Below, in pieces: positions 32,852 through 43,053 of a DNA stretch of 64,000 bases. Numbering within the stretch: the first letter of the stretch is position 1; every line of letters starts with the position of its first letter. Made by a program: the position numbers and the translations under genes. The notes beneath the pieces were generated by a model, which did not search any database, was not told the origin of the DNA, and worked only from the letters and a program-made list of their open reading frames with translations. Origin of the DNA: Pontibacter harenae (GTDB lineage: Bacteria > Bacteroidota > Bacteroidia > Cytophagales > Hymenobacteraceae); assembly GCF_020907245.1 (NCBI RefSeq), contig NZ_JAJJWH010000001.1, forward strand, positions 124,001-188,000. Direction: 5' to 3'.

Positions 32852-34708
32852 ATGAGTGATATTAAAAAAGGAAGAAGAGCCTCCGCGGCAACCGAAGGAG
32901 AAGAGAAAAAGAGTTTTAAAGAGCAGCTGGGAGCCCTGAAGAATCTGCCAAAGTTCTTTCGCCTGATCTGGGAAACGAGCAAGCGCATGACCATTGGCAA
33001 CCTGCTGCTGCGCCTGGTAAAAGCGGCCATTCCCCTGTCTATGCTTTATGTGGCAAAACTGATTATTGATGAGGTGATCAGGCTGATAGACGTGACAGAT
33101 GGCGGTAATTTATCTTACCTCTGGATACTGGTGGCGCTAGAGCTGGGGCTGGCGCTGCTTTCAGATATTATAAACAGAGGCATAACGCTGCTGGACAGCC
33201 TTCTGGGCGATCTTTTCTCTAACAGAACTTCTATATCCCTGATAGAACATGCCGCCAAGCTGGACCTGGCGCAGTTTGAAGATGCCACTTTTTACGACAA
33301 ACTGGAGCGGGCCAGGCGGCAAACAGTTACGCGGGTGGTACTTATGTCGCAGGTGCTCTCGCAGGTGCAGGATGTAATTACCATTGCCTTTCTGGCCGTT
33401 GGTTTGGTGGCCTTTAACCCGTGGCTTATACTCATACTCTTAGTAGCCGTTGTACCCTCTTTTCTGGGAGAAAGTCATTTTAATGAGCGTACCTACTCCC
33501 TTTCACGTTCCTGGACGCCTGAACGCCGTGAACTGGATTACCTGCGCTACATTGGGGCCAGCGACGAAACCGCCAAAGAGATTAAAACATTTAACCTTTC
33601 AGGTTTTCTATCAGGGCGTTTCAAAACACTCTCGGATAGATATTACTATCTGAACAAAAGTCTGATTGTGCGCAGAGCAATATGGGGAACTTTACTTTCT
33701 GCTATAGGAACGCTTGCCTACTATGGAGCTTATGTGTTTATACTTTTCCAAACGGTGGCAGGCGCAATAACGGTGGGTACTTTAACCTTTTTGGCAGGCT
33801 CCTTCAACAATATGCGTGGCCTGCTGCAAGGCATCATGACACGCTTCTCCCAGATTGCGGAGAGCGCCTTATACCTGCAGGATTTGTTTGATTTTCTGGA
33901 GCTGCAGCCGCAGATTACGCCTCCTGCCAACCCTCTGCCTATCCCTCGCCCTATACAGCACGGCTTTACCTTCGAAAATGTCGGTTTTAAGTACCATAAC
34001 AGCGAACGCTGGGCGGTGCGCCACCTGTCGTTTCATTTAAAAGCAGGCGAAAAACTAGCTTTGGTAGGCGAAAACGGTGCAGGCAAAACCACTTTAGTAA
34101 AGCTGCTGGCCAGGCTGTATGAACCAACAGAAGGACGTATACTGCTGGACGGAACCGACCTCCGCGACTATGACCTGAACGACCTGCGCCACCAGGTGGG
34201 CATCATTTTCCAGGACTACGTGCGCTTCCAGATGTCGGCCTCCGATAACATCGCCATAGGCCAGATCAGCAACATAAGCGACAGCGAACGTATTCAAACA
34301 TCTGCCCGCAAAAGCCTCGCTGATAATGTAATCCAACGCCTGCCAGGTAAGTATGAGCAGGTGCTGGGTAAGCGCTTCAACAAAGGAGTAGAATTATCTG
34401 GAGGCGAGTGGCAGAAAGTAGCTTTAGCCCGTGCCTATATGCGCGAGGCCCAGTTACTAATATTGGATGAGCCTACTTCTGCCCTTGATGCACGCGCCGA
34501 ACACGAGGTGTTTCAGCGCTTCTCGGAGCTTATTCAGGGTAAAACAGCTGTGCTCATCTCCCATCGTTTTTCTACCGTGCGTATGGCGGACCGTATCCTG
34601 TTTCTGGAACAGGGCCAGTTAAAAGAACTAGGCTCACATGAGGAGCTGCTTGCAAAGAATGGCAAGTATGCTGAACTGTTTACGCTGCAAGCGAGGGGGT
34701 ACTTGTAA
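32852..34708 (+). CDS. ABC exporter, fused permease and ATPase
   Basis: A 618-residue half-transporter. The N-terminal ABC-type-I exporter membrane domain (about residues 45-340, six helices) is followed by a nucleotide-binding domain (about residues 370-615) with Walker A VGENGAGKTTLVKL, Q-loop IIFQDYVRF, signature ELSGGEWQKVALARA, Walker B LLILDEPTSALD and H-loop ISHRFS. It would act as a homodimer in the inner membrane to export a lipid, peptide or drug. The substrate cannot be told. An N-terminal charged stretch (residues 1-25) is not part of the domain. A small GC stem with TTTTT (34765-34787) may terminate it. Confidence 0.93.
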   Translation: MSDIKKGRRASAATEGEEKKSFKEQLGALKNLPKFFRLIWETSKRMTIGNLLLRLVKAAIPLSMLYVAKLIIDEVIRLIDVTDGGNLSYLWILVALELGLALLSDIINRGITLLDSLLGDLFSNRTSISLIEHAAKLDLAQFEDATFYDKLERARRQTVTRVVLMSQVLSQVQDVITIAFLAVGLVAFNPWLILILLVAVVPSFLGESHFNERTYSLSRSWTPERRELDYLRYIGASDETAKEIKTFNLSGFLSGRFKTLSDRYYYLNKSLIVRRAIWGTLLSAIGTLAYYGAYVFILFQTVAGAITVGTLTFLAGSFNNMRGLLQGIMTRFSQIAESALYLQDLFDFLELQPQITPPANPLPIPRPIQHGFTFENVGFKYHNSERWAVRHLSFHLKAGEKLALVGENGAGKTTLVKLLARLYEPTEGRILLDGTDLRDYDLNDLRHQVGIIFQDYVRFQMSASDNIAIGQISNISDSERIQTSARKSLADNVIQRLPGKYEQVLGKRFNKGVELSGGEWQKVALARAYMREAQLLILDEPTSALDARAEHEVFQRFSELIQGKTAVLISHRFSTVRMADRILFLEQGQLKELGSHEELLAKNGKYAELFTLQARGYL

Positions 34709-34785
34709 GGTAAAATGTTATTTTGAGTTAGAGATTTTGAGAGTTAGAGGATTAAAGAGTTAGTAGGCTGAAGAGTGGCAGCTTT

Positions 34786-35646
34786 TTAGTTATCAGAAAG
34801 TCCTAATACTACTTCTTTATCTTTCAAAGCTATTTGCTCCACTTCTGAAAGCTTTATTTTTGGCTGCTTACTTCTGTTGGCAATATCCAAATTTAAAGAA
34901 AGAGAGGCAGGGTACTCTTGCATAGCCAGGTATGAAAGCAGGGCTCTTATAAAGAAGATAATACCGAGCATCTCTAATGTTTCTTCTACAGTTACACACA
35001 ACTTGAAATAAATATCGGAATACACGGCATCACCTCCTGCTAAGTCAGCCAGATAGCCCTCTATCATTTCCATTCCTACAGCTCCAGTCACAAACATGGT
35101 CCCTGCTATAACAAAGTTGACAGAGATTTTCTTGGGTAAGGAAAAAATAAACTTGAAGTAATATACTGCTATAAAGGCGCAGATAACCAGGTAAGGTACA
35201 ATCCAGGCGTAGTACAGCACACCTAGCTCCTGCTGCTGAAAGGTATTCCTTAAAAAGGAGCTGAAAGGTGTTCCCAACAACTCATGCAGCATGAACAACT
35301 CGTCCAGAGCTAAAAATGCAAAAATGCAGCCTAAATAAAGCCACTGCTTATGATATTGAGGGTTTGCCTGTCTCTTTGTAAGTTTGGAGACGTAGAATAG
35401 CAGCCCTGCGCTGGCAGCCAAAATCAAGGTATTAAAGTAGGTTGGGAGGTTTCTCTCCGCATTAAAATCGAAGAGAAGAACCACATAGGTTTTAAGCGTG
35501 AAGCTATCTGCCATGGTGGCTTTACCTATACGGGTTAGGTAAGAATCTACAAAGATGGAGACGAAATTTAGCAGAATAAGTACTGCCAATACTTTCAGCA
35601 AAAAGAGGTAGATGGAGGAAGGTTTAACTTGTAAAGATATTTTCAT
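34786..35646 (-). CDS. Multi-pass membrane protein of unknown function
   Basis: A 286-residue protein with about six to seven transmembrane helices, including a first helix at residues 14-33 (YLFLLKVLAVLILLNFVSIF), a helix around ALDELFMLHELLG and others near residues 160-240. The C-terminal ~45 residues are soluble and charged. Acidic and His residues inside the LDELFMLHE segment, and VEETLEMLG later, could be functional. No family is recognised. It is convergent with the ABC exporter gene. Confidence 0.65.
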   Translation of the reverse strand: MKISLQVKPSSIYLFLLKVLAVLILLNFVSIFVDSYLTRIGKATMADSFTLKTYVVLLFDFNAERNLPTYFNTLILAASAGLLFYVSKLTKRQANPQYHKQWLYLGCIFAFLALDELFMLHELLGTPFSSFLRNTFQQQELGVLYYAWIVPYLVICAFIAVYYFKFIFSLPKKISVNFVIAGTMFVTGAVGMEMIEGYLADLAGGDAVYSDIYFKLCVTVEETLEMLGIIFFIRALLSYLAMQEYPASLSLNLDIANRSKQPKIKLSEVEQIALKDKEVVLGLSDN

Positions 35647-36307
35647 AACAGTTAGAGAATTCAGAGAGCTTTCAAAAGGTGTACTACATAGTTGAATATA
35701 CTCTTCTAACTATGTCAAAACGGTATCTTAAAATATAGTATTCTTTATTCTGCTTTCAATAAGTATAGCTAACTAATGCTATTTCTTACTCCTCTTCACA
35801 ACAAGCCTTCATCACTGTATCATGCATTAGAAACATTAGCTGGCTTGAATACAGTTAATTCCTCTACCAACAAACAGTAGGATTTAATTGTTATAACATC
35901 TGGTAATTTTTTAGAAAAGTACACGCTCCCTAAAATTTACCTTAGCAAATGCTTCAGGCGTGGCATTGTTACCAACTATGCTAGTTAATGATTTGTTAAT
36001 GTTTTAGTAACGTTAACTTAACATAAATTGTTAAGATATAAATTGATATTTAGCTATCAAATGATTGGTTAGAGTTACTTTACAGAAAAAGTGAGGCTTG
36101 TAAAGGTGAAATTTGTATAGCTATAACATAAAGAATTGAAAGAGGAAGGCACGGTTGATATCTGAAATGGCAATAGAGAATACTAAGTTCTACCAAAGAA
36201 GATTATCTCTAAAGCAGCCTCTAACAACTCTAGCACTTAGTCACATAATCAACCACAGTGAAAACAAAAGGTGATCTGCCTTTACAACGCCACACGTGGA
36301 ACATTGC
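35647..36307. other. Intergenic stretch, no gene seen
   Basis: About 660 AT-rich bases without a plausible frame. The only structure I see is GTTAAC-rich sequence near 36011-36035, including a weak hairpin CTTAAC/GTTAAG (36017-36022 with 36030-36035). It is upstream of the minus-strand membrane protein gene and downstream of the SLC13 gene. No clear promoter match was found. Confidence 0.5.
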
Positions 36308-38089
36308 TTAAAACGGAAAGAAAAAAGGTATGAGTAGAGAAGCGATCAGCCAGAACAGGAGGTTTAGAGGAGTTCCTACTTTTAAAAAATCAGAGAATCT
36401 GTAGTTGCCTGGGCCGTAGATCATGGTGTTGGTTTGGTAACCCATGGGCGTCATAAAACTGAGGGAGGCGGCGTAGGTAACTGCCATCAGGAAAGGTTTA
36501 ACACTTACCCCCATTTGCTCTGCTGCAACAATAGCTATAGGAGCTAGCAAGGCTGCCGTGGCATTATTAGACATAAAGTTGGTAGCCATAAACGTAATAA
36601 AGAAAAAAGCCGATAGAAGCGCATGAGGTCCATACTTGCCAATTCCTTCTACCATAAAGCCAGACAAAAGCCTTGAAGCTCCAGTTTTATCTAAAGCAGC
36701 ACCCATAGAAAGCACGCCTGCCAGCATAATAACTACCTTCCAGTCTATTGCTTTATAGATTTCATCTACACGGATGCAACGAAAAAGAAGCAGCAGCATG
36801 ACACCCACCAAAGCACTGACCACAATAGAAACTAAACCGATGGCCGCAGTAAGTATAACCCCTGTACTGATCAACAGCACTGGAATAATTTTACTGTAGT
36901 CGTAAGAGCTACGTTCTGTTTCCGATATTAAAAGAATATCCTCATTCATCCGAAGCTTCTCCGCCTGGTAGGCATCAGCAGCAATTAAAAGAACGTCTCC
37001 TGGCGAAAGCTTTACATGTGTTAACTTTTCATGCAGAATCTCATCACGATGCCGTATGGCAAGAACTGAAGCCCCGTAATTATAGGCTCTAAAGTTTAAC
37101 TCTTTCAAAGATTTTCCCTCTATGTAAGAGTTTGGGGGTATGATCGCCTCAAAAAGTTTCGTGTGGCTCAGGTATAGATCCTTTTCTCTGATTTTACGCT
37201 CCGATTTTAATTCTATGCCCTTTTCTGCTTTCAGCTTCTTCAGTTTTTCTACATCGCAACGTACTTTCAGCACATCGTTTGCGTGCAGTACCATAGATGG
37301 GTATGCCTTAAGTACTTTGCCCTGATCACGTGTTACCTGCAGCACTTCTATATCTAGATTTTGTACAAGGCTTGAATCGATTATAGAACTCCCCACAGAA
37401 GAAGAATCGGGCAGCAGAATGATTTCTGTCAGATATTTGCCCATTTTAAAGTCTTCTGTAAGGTCTTTAGATAATTTACGGTTTGGCAACAAATGCCTTC
37501 CTATAAAAAAGATATAAGCAACTCCAGAGAGTAGAAAAACAATGCCTAAGGGAGCAAATTCAAACATTTTTAGAGACTCCTCTCCATGTGCCTGTACAAT
37601 GCCGCTTACCAAAATATTGGTAGAAGTACCTATAAGCGTGCAGACACCTCCCATTAGTGCTCCGAAAGATAGAGGTATCAAGAGTTTTGATGGACTAATT
37701 TTAGTTTCCTGGCTTACTTGTATTACAACTGGCATAAGCAGTGCCACAACAGCCGTATCGTTTATAAATGCCGATAAACCTCCTGCGATTAGCATAAGTG
37801 ACAACAAACAAAACAGATAGTTTTTGCGGCCCACGCGCGTGAGCATGGTGCTTATGCTATTCAATGCCCCAGACTTGAAAATAGCTGTACTGATAATGAA
37901 CATGGCTGCTACCGTTATAGTAGCAGGATTACTGAAACCAGCTAATCCTTCGGCAGGAGTAAGCACACCCGTAGCCATAAACAGCACCATGGTAAGCATT
38001 GCCACCGTGTCTATCTGCAATTTTTCGCTTACGAAAAGTGCTACAGCTATGCCTATAATGGTTAGAACCAGCCAAATTTCAAGAGTCAT
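36308..38089 (-). CDS. SLC13-family permease with two TrkA-C domains
   Basis: A 593-residue transporter of the divalent anion:sodium symporter superfamily. Eleven or so transmembrane helices are interrupted by a soluble middle section (about residues 205-375). It holds two RCK_C/TrkA-C domains, the first around [19 protein letters not shown] and the second around [24 protein letters not shown]. Conserved ion-binding clamps are the [15 protein letters not shown] loop and, in the second half, [14 protein letters not shown] (Ser-Asn-x-Ala/Thr). Members carry sulfate, dicarboxylates or citrate; the substrate here is not clear. The start has its own upstream region and it appears monocistronic. 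Confidence 0.9.
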   Translation of the reverse strand: MTLEIWLVLTIIGIAVALFVSEKLQIDTVAMLTMVLFMATGVLTPAEGLAGFSNPATITVAAMFIISTAIFKSGALNSISTMLTRVGRKNYLFCLLSLMLIAGGLSAFINDTAVVALLMPVVIQVSQETKISPSKLLIPLSFGALMGGVCTLIGTSTNILVSGIVQAHGEESLKMFEFAPLGIVFLLSGVAYIFFIGRHLLPNRKLSKDLTEDFKMGKYLTEIILLPDSSSVGSSIIDSSLVQNLDIEVLQVTRDQGKVLKAYPSMVLHANDVLKVRCDVEKLKKLKAEKGIELKSERKIREKDLYLSHTKLFEAIIPPNSYIEGKSLKELNFRAYNYGASVLAIRHRDEILHEKLTHVKLSPGDVLLIAADAYQAEKLRMNEDILLISETERSSYDYSKIIPVLLISTGVILTAAIGLVSIVVSALVGVMLLLLFRCIRVDEIYKAIDWKVVIMLAGVLSMGAALDKTGASRLLSGFMVEGIGKYGPHALLSAFFFITFMATNFMSNNATAALLAPIAIVAAEQMGVSVKPFLMAVTYAASLSFMTPMGYQTNTMIYGPGNYRFSDFLKVGTPLNLLFWLIASLLIPFFFPF

Positions 38090-38281
38090 ACATGGGTGGT
38101 AAGTTATAGTTTAGCAAAAACTGCCTTTGTTCTTTTGCTAATATACAAAAGCGCAGAAAATAGCCTGATAGCGGCGTAACCATTAAAATGGTAACTATAA
38201 CTTCAATTAATCAGATACGGTTACACGGGCGGTAAAATAAGGGAAAGATAAAAGCAGAGATGATGAGTAAAGTTTTATGAA

Positions 38282-38722
38282 TTAATATTCCACAGAAACC
38301 TTGTTCAACCATTCATCAGCTTCCTTTAATGTAGCAAAGTTTCCTACAACAAAGCCTGTATGATCGGCTATAGCCTTAGCTTGGAGATTAGCAATTTTAT
38401 CGGCAGGTATAACGTGGGCTGTTCTTGCAACACCTGCTTGCATTACAAGTTTATGCGCCTGAGCGTGTAGATCGTTTAGCTCTTGCGGATGAGTAATCAT
38501 TGAGCTCATATCCGTAAGAATAGTAAAATTGGGCTTAACAAGACGTAACGCTGTTTTCCAATGTTGCAAAAACTCTGGCACAGCATCTTTATTTTTCCAA
38601 TAGCCAATAATAGTGAAATAAACCCTGTTCTTGCTAGGGTTGTATAGCAACTTGTAGCACAGGTTTTGGGCAACCTGTACTATAGACTTCTCTTGGGATA
38701 TCTGGATGTTAGAGTTGTACAT
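38282..38722 (-). CDS. STAS-like hypothetical protein
   Basis: A 146-residue soluble protein, no signal or membrane segment. Alternating strands and helices (VYFTIIGYWKNKDAVPEFLQHW, FTILTDMSSMITHPQEL, ARTAHVIPADKIANLQAKAIADHTGF, TLKEADEWLNKV) resemble the SpoIIAA-like STAS fold of uncharacterised Bacteroidota proteins. The function is unknown, possibly stress or redox related by analogy, which is weak inference. Confidence 0.6.
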   Translation of the reverse strand: MYNSNIQISQEKSIVQVAQNLCYKLLYNPSKNRVYFTIIGYWKNKDAVPEFLQHWKTALRLVKPNFTILTDMSSMITHPQELNDLHAQAHKLVMQAGVARTAHVIPADKIANLQAKAIADHTGFVVGNFATLKEADEWLNKVSVEY

Positions 38723-38964
38723 AATCTTACATCCTCTTACGTGGATAGTATTAAAATGGATTATATTATTCCTTCCAAAATTAGACTTATTTTATAAATA
38801 TTGCTATTAAGCTGCAAAAAACCAATACTATACATATACTGTACACCATTTAACCGTACAAAAGTTATTGTACTTTAATGCTTTAGCAACCAAACTTTCT
38901 ATCCTGCTTAGCCCACCACACAGCTTAATCTACACTGTGTTATATGCCTATCTAGATCACATTT

Positions 38965-38997
38965 ATAAAGGAGCAGCAAAAGCCATACTCCTTTTAT
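38965..38997 (-). terminator. Candidate terminator after the rhomboid gene
   Basis: ATAAAGGAG (38965-38973) pairs with CTCCTTTTAT (38988-38997) with one bulge, loop of 14 bases. It lies about 50 bases beyond the rhomboid stop, at the end of the rnr / polyprenyl synthetase / rhomboid series. T-run is short. Confidence 0.45.
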
Positions 38998-39046
38998 ATT
39001 GAACAAGCTTCATACTTCTACCAGCCGCTAATTAAGATATTACTGA

Positions 39047-39673
39047 TTACCCAAACATGCGCCAGTTACTGATCTGCTCAAAAAAGTTAGGCAAGGCCTG
39101 TGGCACCAGTATCAGGCTTAGCACAAAGCCGTAAAGGGCACCCACCAAGTGCGCACTGTGATTCACGTTGTCGCCCATACGCTTGTCTTGGTAATAGGAG
39201 TACATAATATACAGCACACCAAGTATAAACCCAGGGAGGCAAAGCAGAAAGTATAGACAAATATTATTTGTCGGGTAAAAAAGAATACTAGCAAATACCA
39301 CAGAAGAAACTCCACCAGAAGCACCCAAGGCACGATAAACAGGGTTGTTACGGTGCTTGATATAAGTAGGAATATCTGCTACAATAATACCTCCCAAATA
39401 AACCAAAAGGTACAGCAGTATACCTGTTGTTGGGCCGAAAATCATACTAAAAGTCATTTCTACAGCATCTCCAAAGAAAAACAGCGTTAGCATGTTAAAC
39501 AGCAGGTGCGTGAAATCGGCATGCAGAAAACCAGAGGTGATGAAGCGGTACCAGGAATTATCGCGCTGCACGGCATAGGGCTGGAAAATCCATTTATGCA
39601 TAATGTCAGCATTTTGCCAAGCATACCAAGAGATGCCTACGGTGATGATAATTAGAATTATGGTAACGCTCAT
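39047..39673 (-). CDS. Rhomboid-family intramembrane serine protease
   Basis: A 208-residue six-helix rhomboid. The catalytic Ser lies in ALGASGGVSS (GASG motif), the His in NVNHSAHLVGALYG, and the oxyanion HLLFNM segment (H-x3-N) is intact. The WYRFITSGFLHAD loop before helix 2 is characteristic. The enzyme cleaves transmembrane helices in the inner membrane. Substrates are unknown. It is transcribed with polyprenyl synthetase upstream (112 bases away), though the leader carries a sequence element shared with the DciA-like gene. Confidence 0.92.
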   Translation of the reverse strand: MSVTIILIIITVGISWYAWQNADIMHKWIFQPYAVQRDNSWYRFITSGFLHADFTHLLFNMLTLFFFGDAVEMTFSMIFGPTTGILLYLLVYLGGIIVADIPTYIKHRNNPVYRALGASGGVSSVVFASILFYPTNNICLYFLLCLPGFILGVLYIMYSYYQDKRMGDNVNHSAHLVGALYGFVLSLILVPQALPNFFEQISNWRMFG

Positions 39674-39678
39674 TTTTA

Positions 39679-39709
39679 AATTTTGAATGACTGAATGATT
39701 GAATAACTG
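39679..39709 (-). repeat. Leader element shared with the DciA-like gene
   Basis: Read on the minus strand, CAGTTATTCAA then ATCATTCAGTCATTCAAAATT precedes the rhomboid ATG by six bases. The 18-mer ATTCAGTCATTCAAAATT and the 11-mer CAGTTATTCAA are identical to those at 22352-22380, in swapped order. Confidence 0.6.
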
Positions 39710-39785
39710 ACTGGATACATAGTTAAACGGTTCATGAAGGGTTCTAATATTTCAGAGAACCAACCATTTAACAACAAGTTAGCGA

Positions 39786-40760
39786 TTAGCTATCCCGCTC
39801 CATCAGCTGCAGAGCCAGGCCGCGGATAACTGCTTTCTGCCCCTCTGGCACCTGCACCGAATCTAAATGCTCAATAGCTTTCTGGAAGTATAGCTCTATC
39901 TGCTGTTCGGTTTGCTGACGAATGTTGAGTTGGTCGTATACTTGAGTAATGGCTCGTACTTTTTCCTCGGCTATACTTTCGTTGGTATGGCTGCGCCAGC
40001 CAACTATCGTTTGCAATTGCTCCTGGTTCGCCTGCTCCAGCGCCGTTAGCATCAGGAAAGTCTTTTTATCAGAGAGGATATCGCCGCCCACCTGCTTTCC
40101 AAACTTGTCTTTGTCGCCGTACACATCCAGCAGGTCGTCGCGGAGCTGAAAGGCAATGCCAATGTTGTTGCCGAAAAGCCGCAGGTGCTCGGCATCGGCA
40201 GCTGGTGCTCCCTGTAGTACAGCACCTAATTCTAAACTAAACCCAAGCAGCACTGCCGTCTTCAGCGTAATCATGTGGATGTACTCCTGTATGCTTACCT
40301 GCTCGCGCTGCTCAAAATTCATGTCGTACTGCTGGCCTTCGCATACGTCGGCGGCGGTTTTGCTGAAGAGTTTCAGCACCTGCGACAGCTTGTCCTGCTC
40401 TACGCCCAGCAACAACTGGTAAGCCTGCACCAGCATCACATCGCCACTCAGAATAGCTATGTTGGCATTCCATTTTTCGTGCACGGTTTGCTGCCCACGT
40501 CGCAGCGGAGCCTTATCCATTATGTCGTCGTGCATCAGCGTGAAGTTGTGGAAAACCTCTACTGCCGCAGCGGGCAAAAGTGCGCTTTCCACATCCTCAT
40601 CATACATTTTTGCAGCCAAAAGCACCAATAAAGGCCTTATGCGCTTTCCGCCCAACGACATAATGTAGCGGATCGGTTCGTACAGTTCCGCAGGATTTTC
40701 GCCGTAGCGGAGGGTGGATAAAGTATAGTTTATCTTGTCAGAAAGGGTGCTGATATCCAC
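39786..40760 (-). CDS. Polyprenyl diphosphate synthase
   Basis: A 324-residue trans-isoprenyl diphosphate synthase. First aspartate-rich motif LMHDDIMDKAPLRRGQQTVH (about residues 75-95; Asp-Asp-x2-Asp), second LRDDLLDVYGD (about residues 205-216) and GGKRIRPLLVLLA near the N-terminus are all present. It elongates allylic diphosphates with isopentenyl diphosphate, probably making octaprenyl- or similar diphosphate for menaquinone. Exact chain length is not predictable from the residues before the first motif. It starts seven bases after the rnr stop. Confidence 0.93.
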   Translation of the reverse strand: MDISTLSDKINYTLSTLRYGENPAELYEPIRYIMSLGGKRIRPLLVLLAAKMYDEDVESALLPAAAVEVFHNFTLMHDDIMDKAPLRRGQQTVHEKWNANIAILSGDVMLVQAYQLLLGVEQDKLSQVLKLFSKTAADVCEGQQYDMNFEQREQVSIQEYIHMITLKTAVLLGFSLELGAVLQGAPAADAEHLRLFGNNIGIAFQLRDDLLDVYGDKDKFGKQVGGDILSDKKTFLMLTALEQANQEQLQTIVGWRSHTNESIAEEKVRAITQVYDQLNIRQQTEQQIELYFQKAIEHLDSVQVPEGQKAVIRGLALQLMERDS

Positions 40761-40767
40761 AGAAATT

Positions 40768-43053
40768 TTAATGTTGTTTTAGTGTCTCTACTAGTTCCAG
40801 ATCGATGGTACGGTCGTTCATGTTCACACTTTTTACTTCTACCATCACCTCATCGCCAAACGAAATAATGCGTTTGCTCTGGCGACCTATAATGCGGTAG
40901 TTGTTTGCATCCAGCTCATAGTAATCATCGTTCAGGTCGGATAAGCGCACCATGCCTTCGCACTTGTTTTCTTCGATCTCCACAAAGATACCCCATTCTG
41001 TTACACCAGACACAATGCCTTTGTATTGGTTGCCGATGGTATCTTTCATAAACTCCACCTGCTTGTATTTGATTGAGGCACGTTCTGCGTCGGCGGCACG
41101 TTTCTCCATCTCCGAAGAATGGCGGCAACGCTCTTCGTACTCCTCCTTGTCTTCTGACTTGCCACCATCTAAGTAATGCTGTAACAGGCGATGCGCCATC
41201 ATATCAGGATAACGACGAATAGGCGATGTAAAGTGTGAATAATGATCGAAGGCAAGACCGAAATGCCCTTCTGGCTCGGTACTATACTTTGCTTTCGCCA
41301 TAGTTCTGATGGCCAAGTTCTGCAGTACGCTCTGTTCAGGCTTGCCCACTGTTTCCTCGGCCAGGTTGTTCAACTCTTCCGAAATGTCGCCTTCAGGATC
41401 GACTTTATAGCCGAATTTAAGGGCAAACAACGAGAAAGTGCTCAGCCTGTCTGGGTCTGGTGCTCCGTGCGTACGGTATACCATGGTAGGGCGACGCTTG
41501 CCTTTTCCGAGGTTGTAAACATACTCTGCTACCTTTTTGTTTGCGAGTAGCATAAATTCCTCAATCATCTTGTGTGCATCCTTGCGCTCCTTCACATAGA
41601 TGTACAGCGGCTTTCCGTTCTCATCCAGCTTAAACTTAACCTCTGTTGTTTCAAAGCTGATAGCACCGTTTTTAAAGCGCTTGTCTTTTAGCTTATGTGC
41701 AATGTTGTTCAGAATGTTGATCTCTTCTGCAAAGTCGCCTTCGCCTGTTTCGATACGCTCCTGCGCCTCTTCATAAGCAAAGCGGCGGTCGGAATAGATA
41801 ATGGTACGGCCAAACCACTGGTCGTAAATCTTACCGTTATCATCGAGTTCAAAAACAGCGGAGAAAGTCAGCTTTTCTTCGTTCGGGCGAAGGGAGCAAA
41901 GGCCGTTTGAGAGGCGCTCAGGCAACATTGGTATCGTTCTATCCACAAGATAAACCGAGGTGGCTCTGTGGAAAGCTTCCTTCTCCAGCACGCTGCGTGG
42001 TGTTACATAATGCGTTACATCGGCAATATGCACCCCAATTTCCCAGTGCCCGTTCTCCAGCTTCTGTATCGATAGGGCATCGTCAAAGTCTTTCGCATCG
42101 GCAGGGTCTATGGTAAAGGTGGTTACATCTCTAAAGTCACGGCGCTTTGCAATCTCGCCTGCTGTTATCTTCTCCGATATCTTTTCCGATTCTTCTTCTA
42201 CCTCTTCAGGAAATTCAAAAGGCAAACCGAACTCTGCCATAATAGAGTGAATCTCGGCCTCGTGCTCACCAGCAGGACCAAACACACGAATTACCTCGCC
42301 TGTCGGGTTTTTGCCAGCGCCTTTTGGCCACTCCACAATCTTCACCAATACCTTATCACCAGCCTGTGCCCCGTTTAGGCCGCTTTCGCCCACAAACACA
42401 TCAAAATATAGTTTCTTGAAATCGGGCACCACAAAACCAAAGTTCTTAGAGAGCTCCATAATGCCTACCAGTTCGGTGCGCGAGCGCTCCAGCACCTCTA
42501 CTACCATGCCTTCGGCACGACCACCGCGAACAGTTGGCAGCACTTCCACCTTCACCAGGTCACCGTCCATGGCATATTTCAGGTGCTCCCTGAAAACACG
42601 CACGTCCTCTTCCATCTCCTCCGACACAATGTAGGCATACTTACTGTTAGCCAGATCCACACGGCCCGTAATAATGTTCACGCGCAAGTTCAGTTGGTAC
42701 TTATCGCCGTCTATCAGCAGCAGTTTGTTTTCGTGCACCAGGTTCTTGAGTATTTCCGTTACCGACTCACGGCCTTTCTGATCTACGATGCCTAAGCGGC
42801 GGAAAATCTGGCGTTGCGTGAAAACGGTATCAGGGCTGTCGGAGAATGACTCCAGCACAATGGTTTTGGCCGATTTGCGCTCTCTGTCGCTACGGGAGCT
42901 GCCCCTTTTAGAAGAGCCGCCTCTTCTGGAGGATGATTCGCCTCCTTTACCTGATGAACTTCTGTTAGAGGCTGAATCTCCTCTGCGGGAGCTGCTTCTG
43001 TCGTTGCGGCTGTCTTTGTCTCTGCCGCCTTTGTTGTCTTTTTTACTTCTCAT
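40768..43053 (-). CDS. rnr: Ribonuclease R
   Basis: RNase R is a processive 3'-to-5' exoribonuclease that degrades structured RNA. The 761-residue product has a basic Ser/Arg/Gly-rich tail (residues 1-65), a winged-helix segment (KTIVLESFSDSPDTVFTQRQIFRRLG), cold-shock domains (about residues 110-280), the RNB catalytic domain with FTIDPADAKDFDDALSI (about residues 305-321; Asp cluster) and RRYPDMMAHRLL, and a C-terminal S1 domain (about residues 675-745). It lies first in the rnr / polyprenyl synthetase / rhomboid series. Confidence 0.95.
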   Translation of the reverse strand: MRSKKDNKGGRDKDSRNDRSSSRRGDSASNRSSSGKGGESSSRRGGSSKRGSSRSDRERKSAKTIVLESFSDSPDTVFTQRQIFRRLGIVDQKGRESVTEILKNLVHENKLLLIDGDKYQLNLRVNIITGRVDLANSKYAYIVSEEMEEDVRVFREHLKYAMDGDLVKVEVLPTVRGGRAEGMVVEVLERSRTELVGIMELSKNFGFVVPDFKKLYFDVFVGESGLNGAQAGDKVLVKIVEWPKGAGKNPTGEVIRVFGPAGEHEAEIHSIMAEFGLPFEFPEEVEEESEKISEKITAGEIAKRRDFRDVTTFTIDPADAKDFDDALSIQKLENGHWEIGVHIADVTHYVTPRSVLEKEAFHRATSVYLVDRTIPMLPERLSNGLCSLRPNEEKLTFSAVFELDDNGKIYDQWFGRTIIYSDRRFAYEEAQERIETGEGDFAEEINILNNIAHKLKDKRFKNGAISFETTEVKFKLDENGKPLYIYVKERKDAHKMIEEFMLLANKKVAEYVYNLGKGKRRPTMVYRTHGAPDPDRLSTFSLFALKFGYKVDPEGDISEELNNLAEETVGKPEQSVLQNLAIRTMAKAKYSTEPEGHFGLAFDHYSHFTSPIRRYPDMMAHRLLQHYLDGGKSEDKEEYEERCRHSSEMEKRAADAERASIKYKQVEFMKDTIGNQYKGIVSGVTEWGIFVEIEENKCEGMVRLSDLNDDYYELDANNYRIIGRQSKRIISFGDEVMVEVKSVNMNDRTIDLELVETLKQH

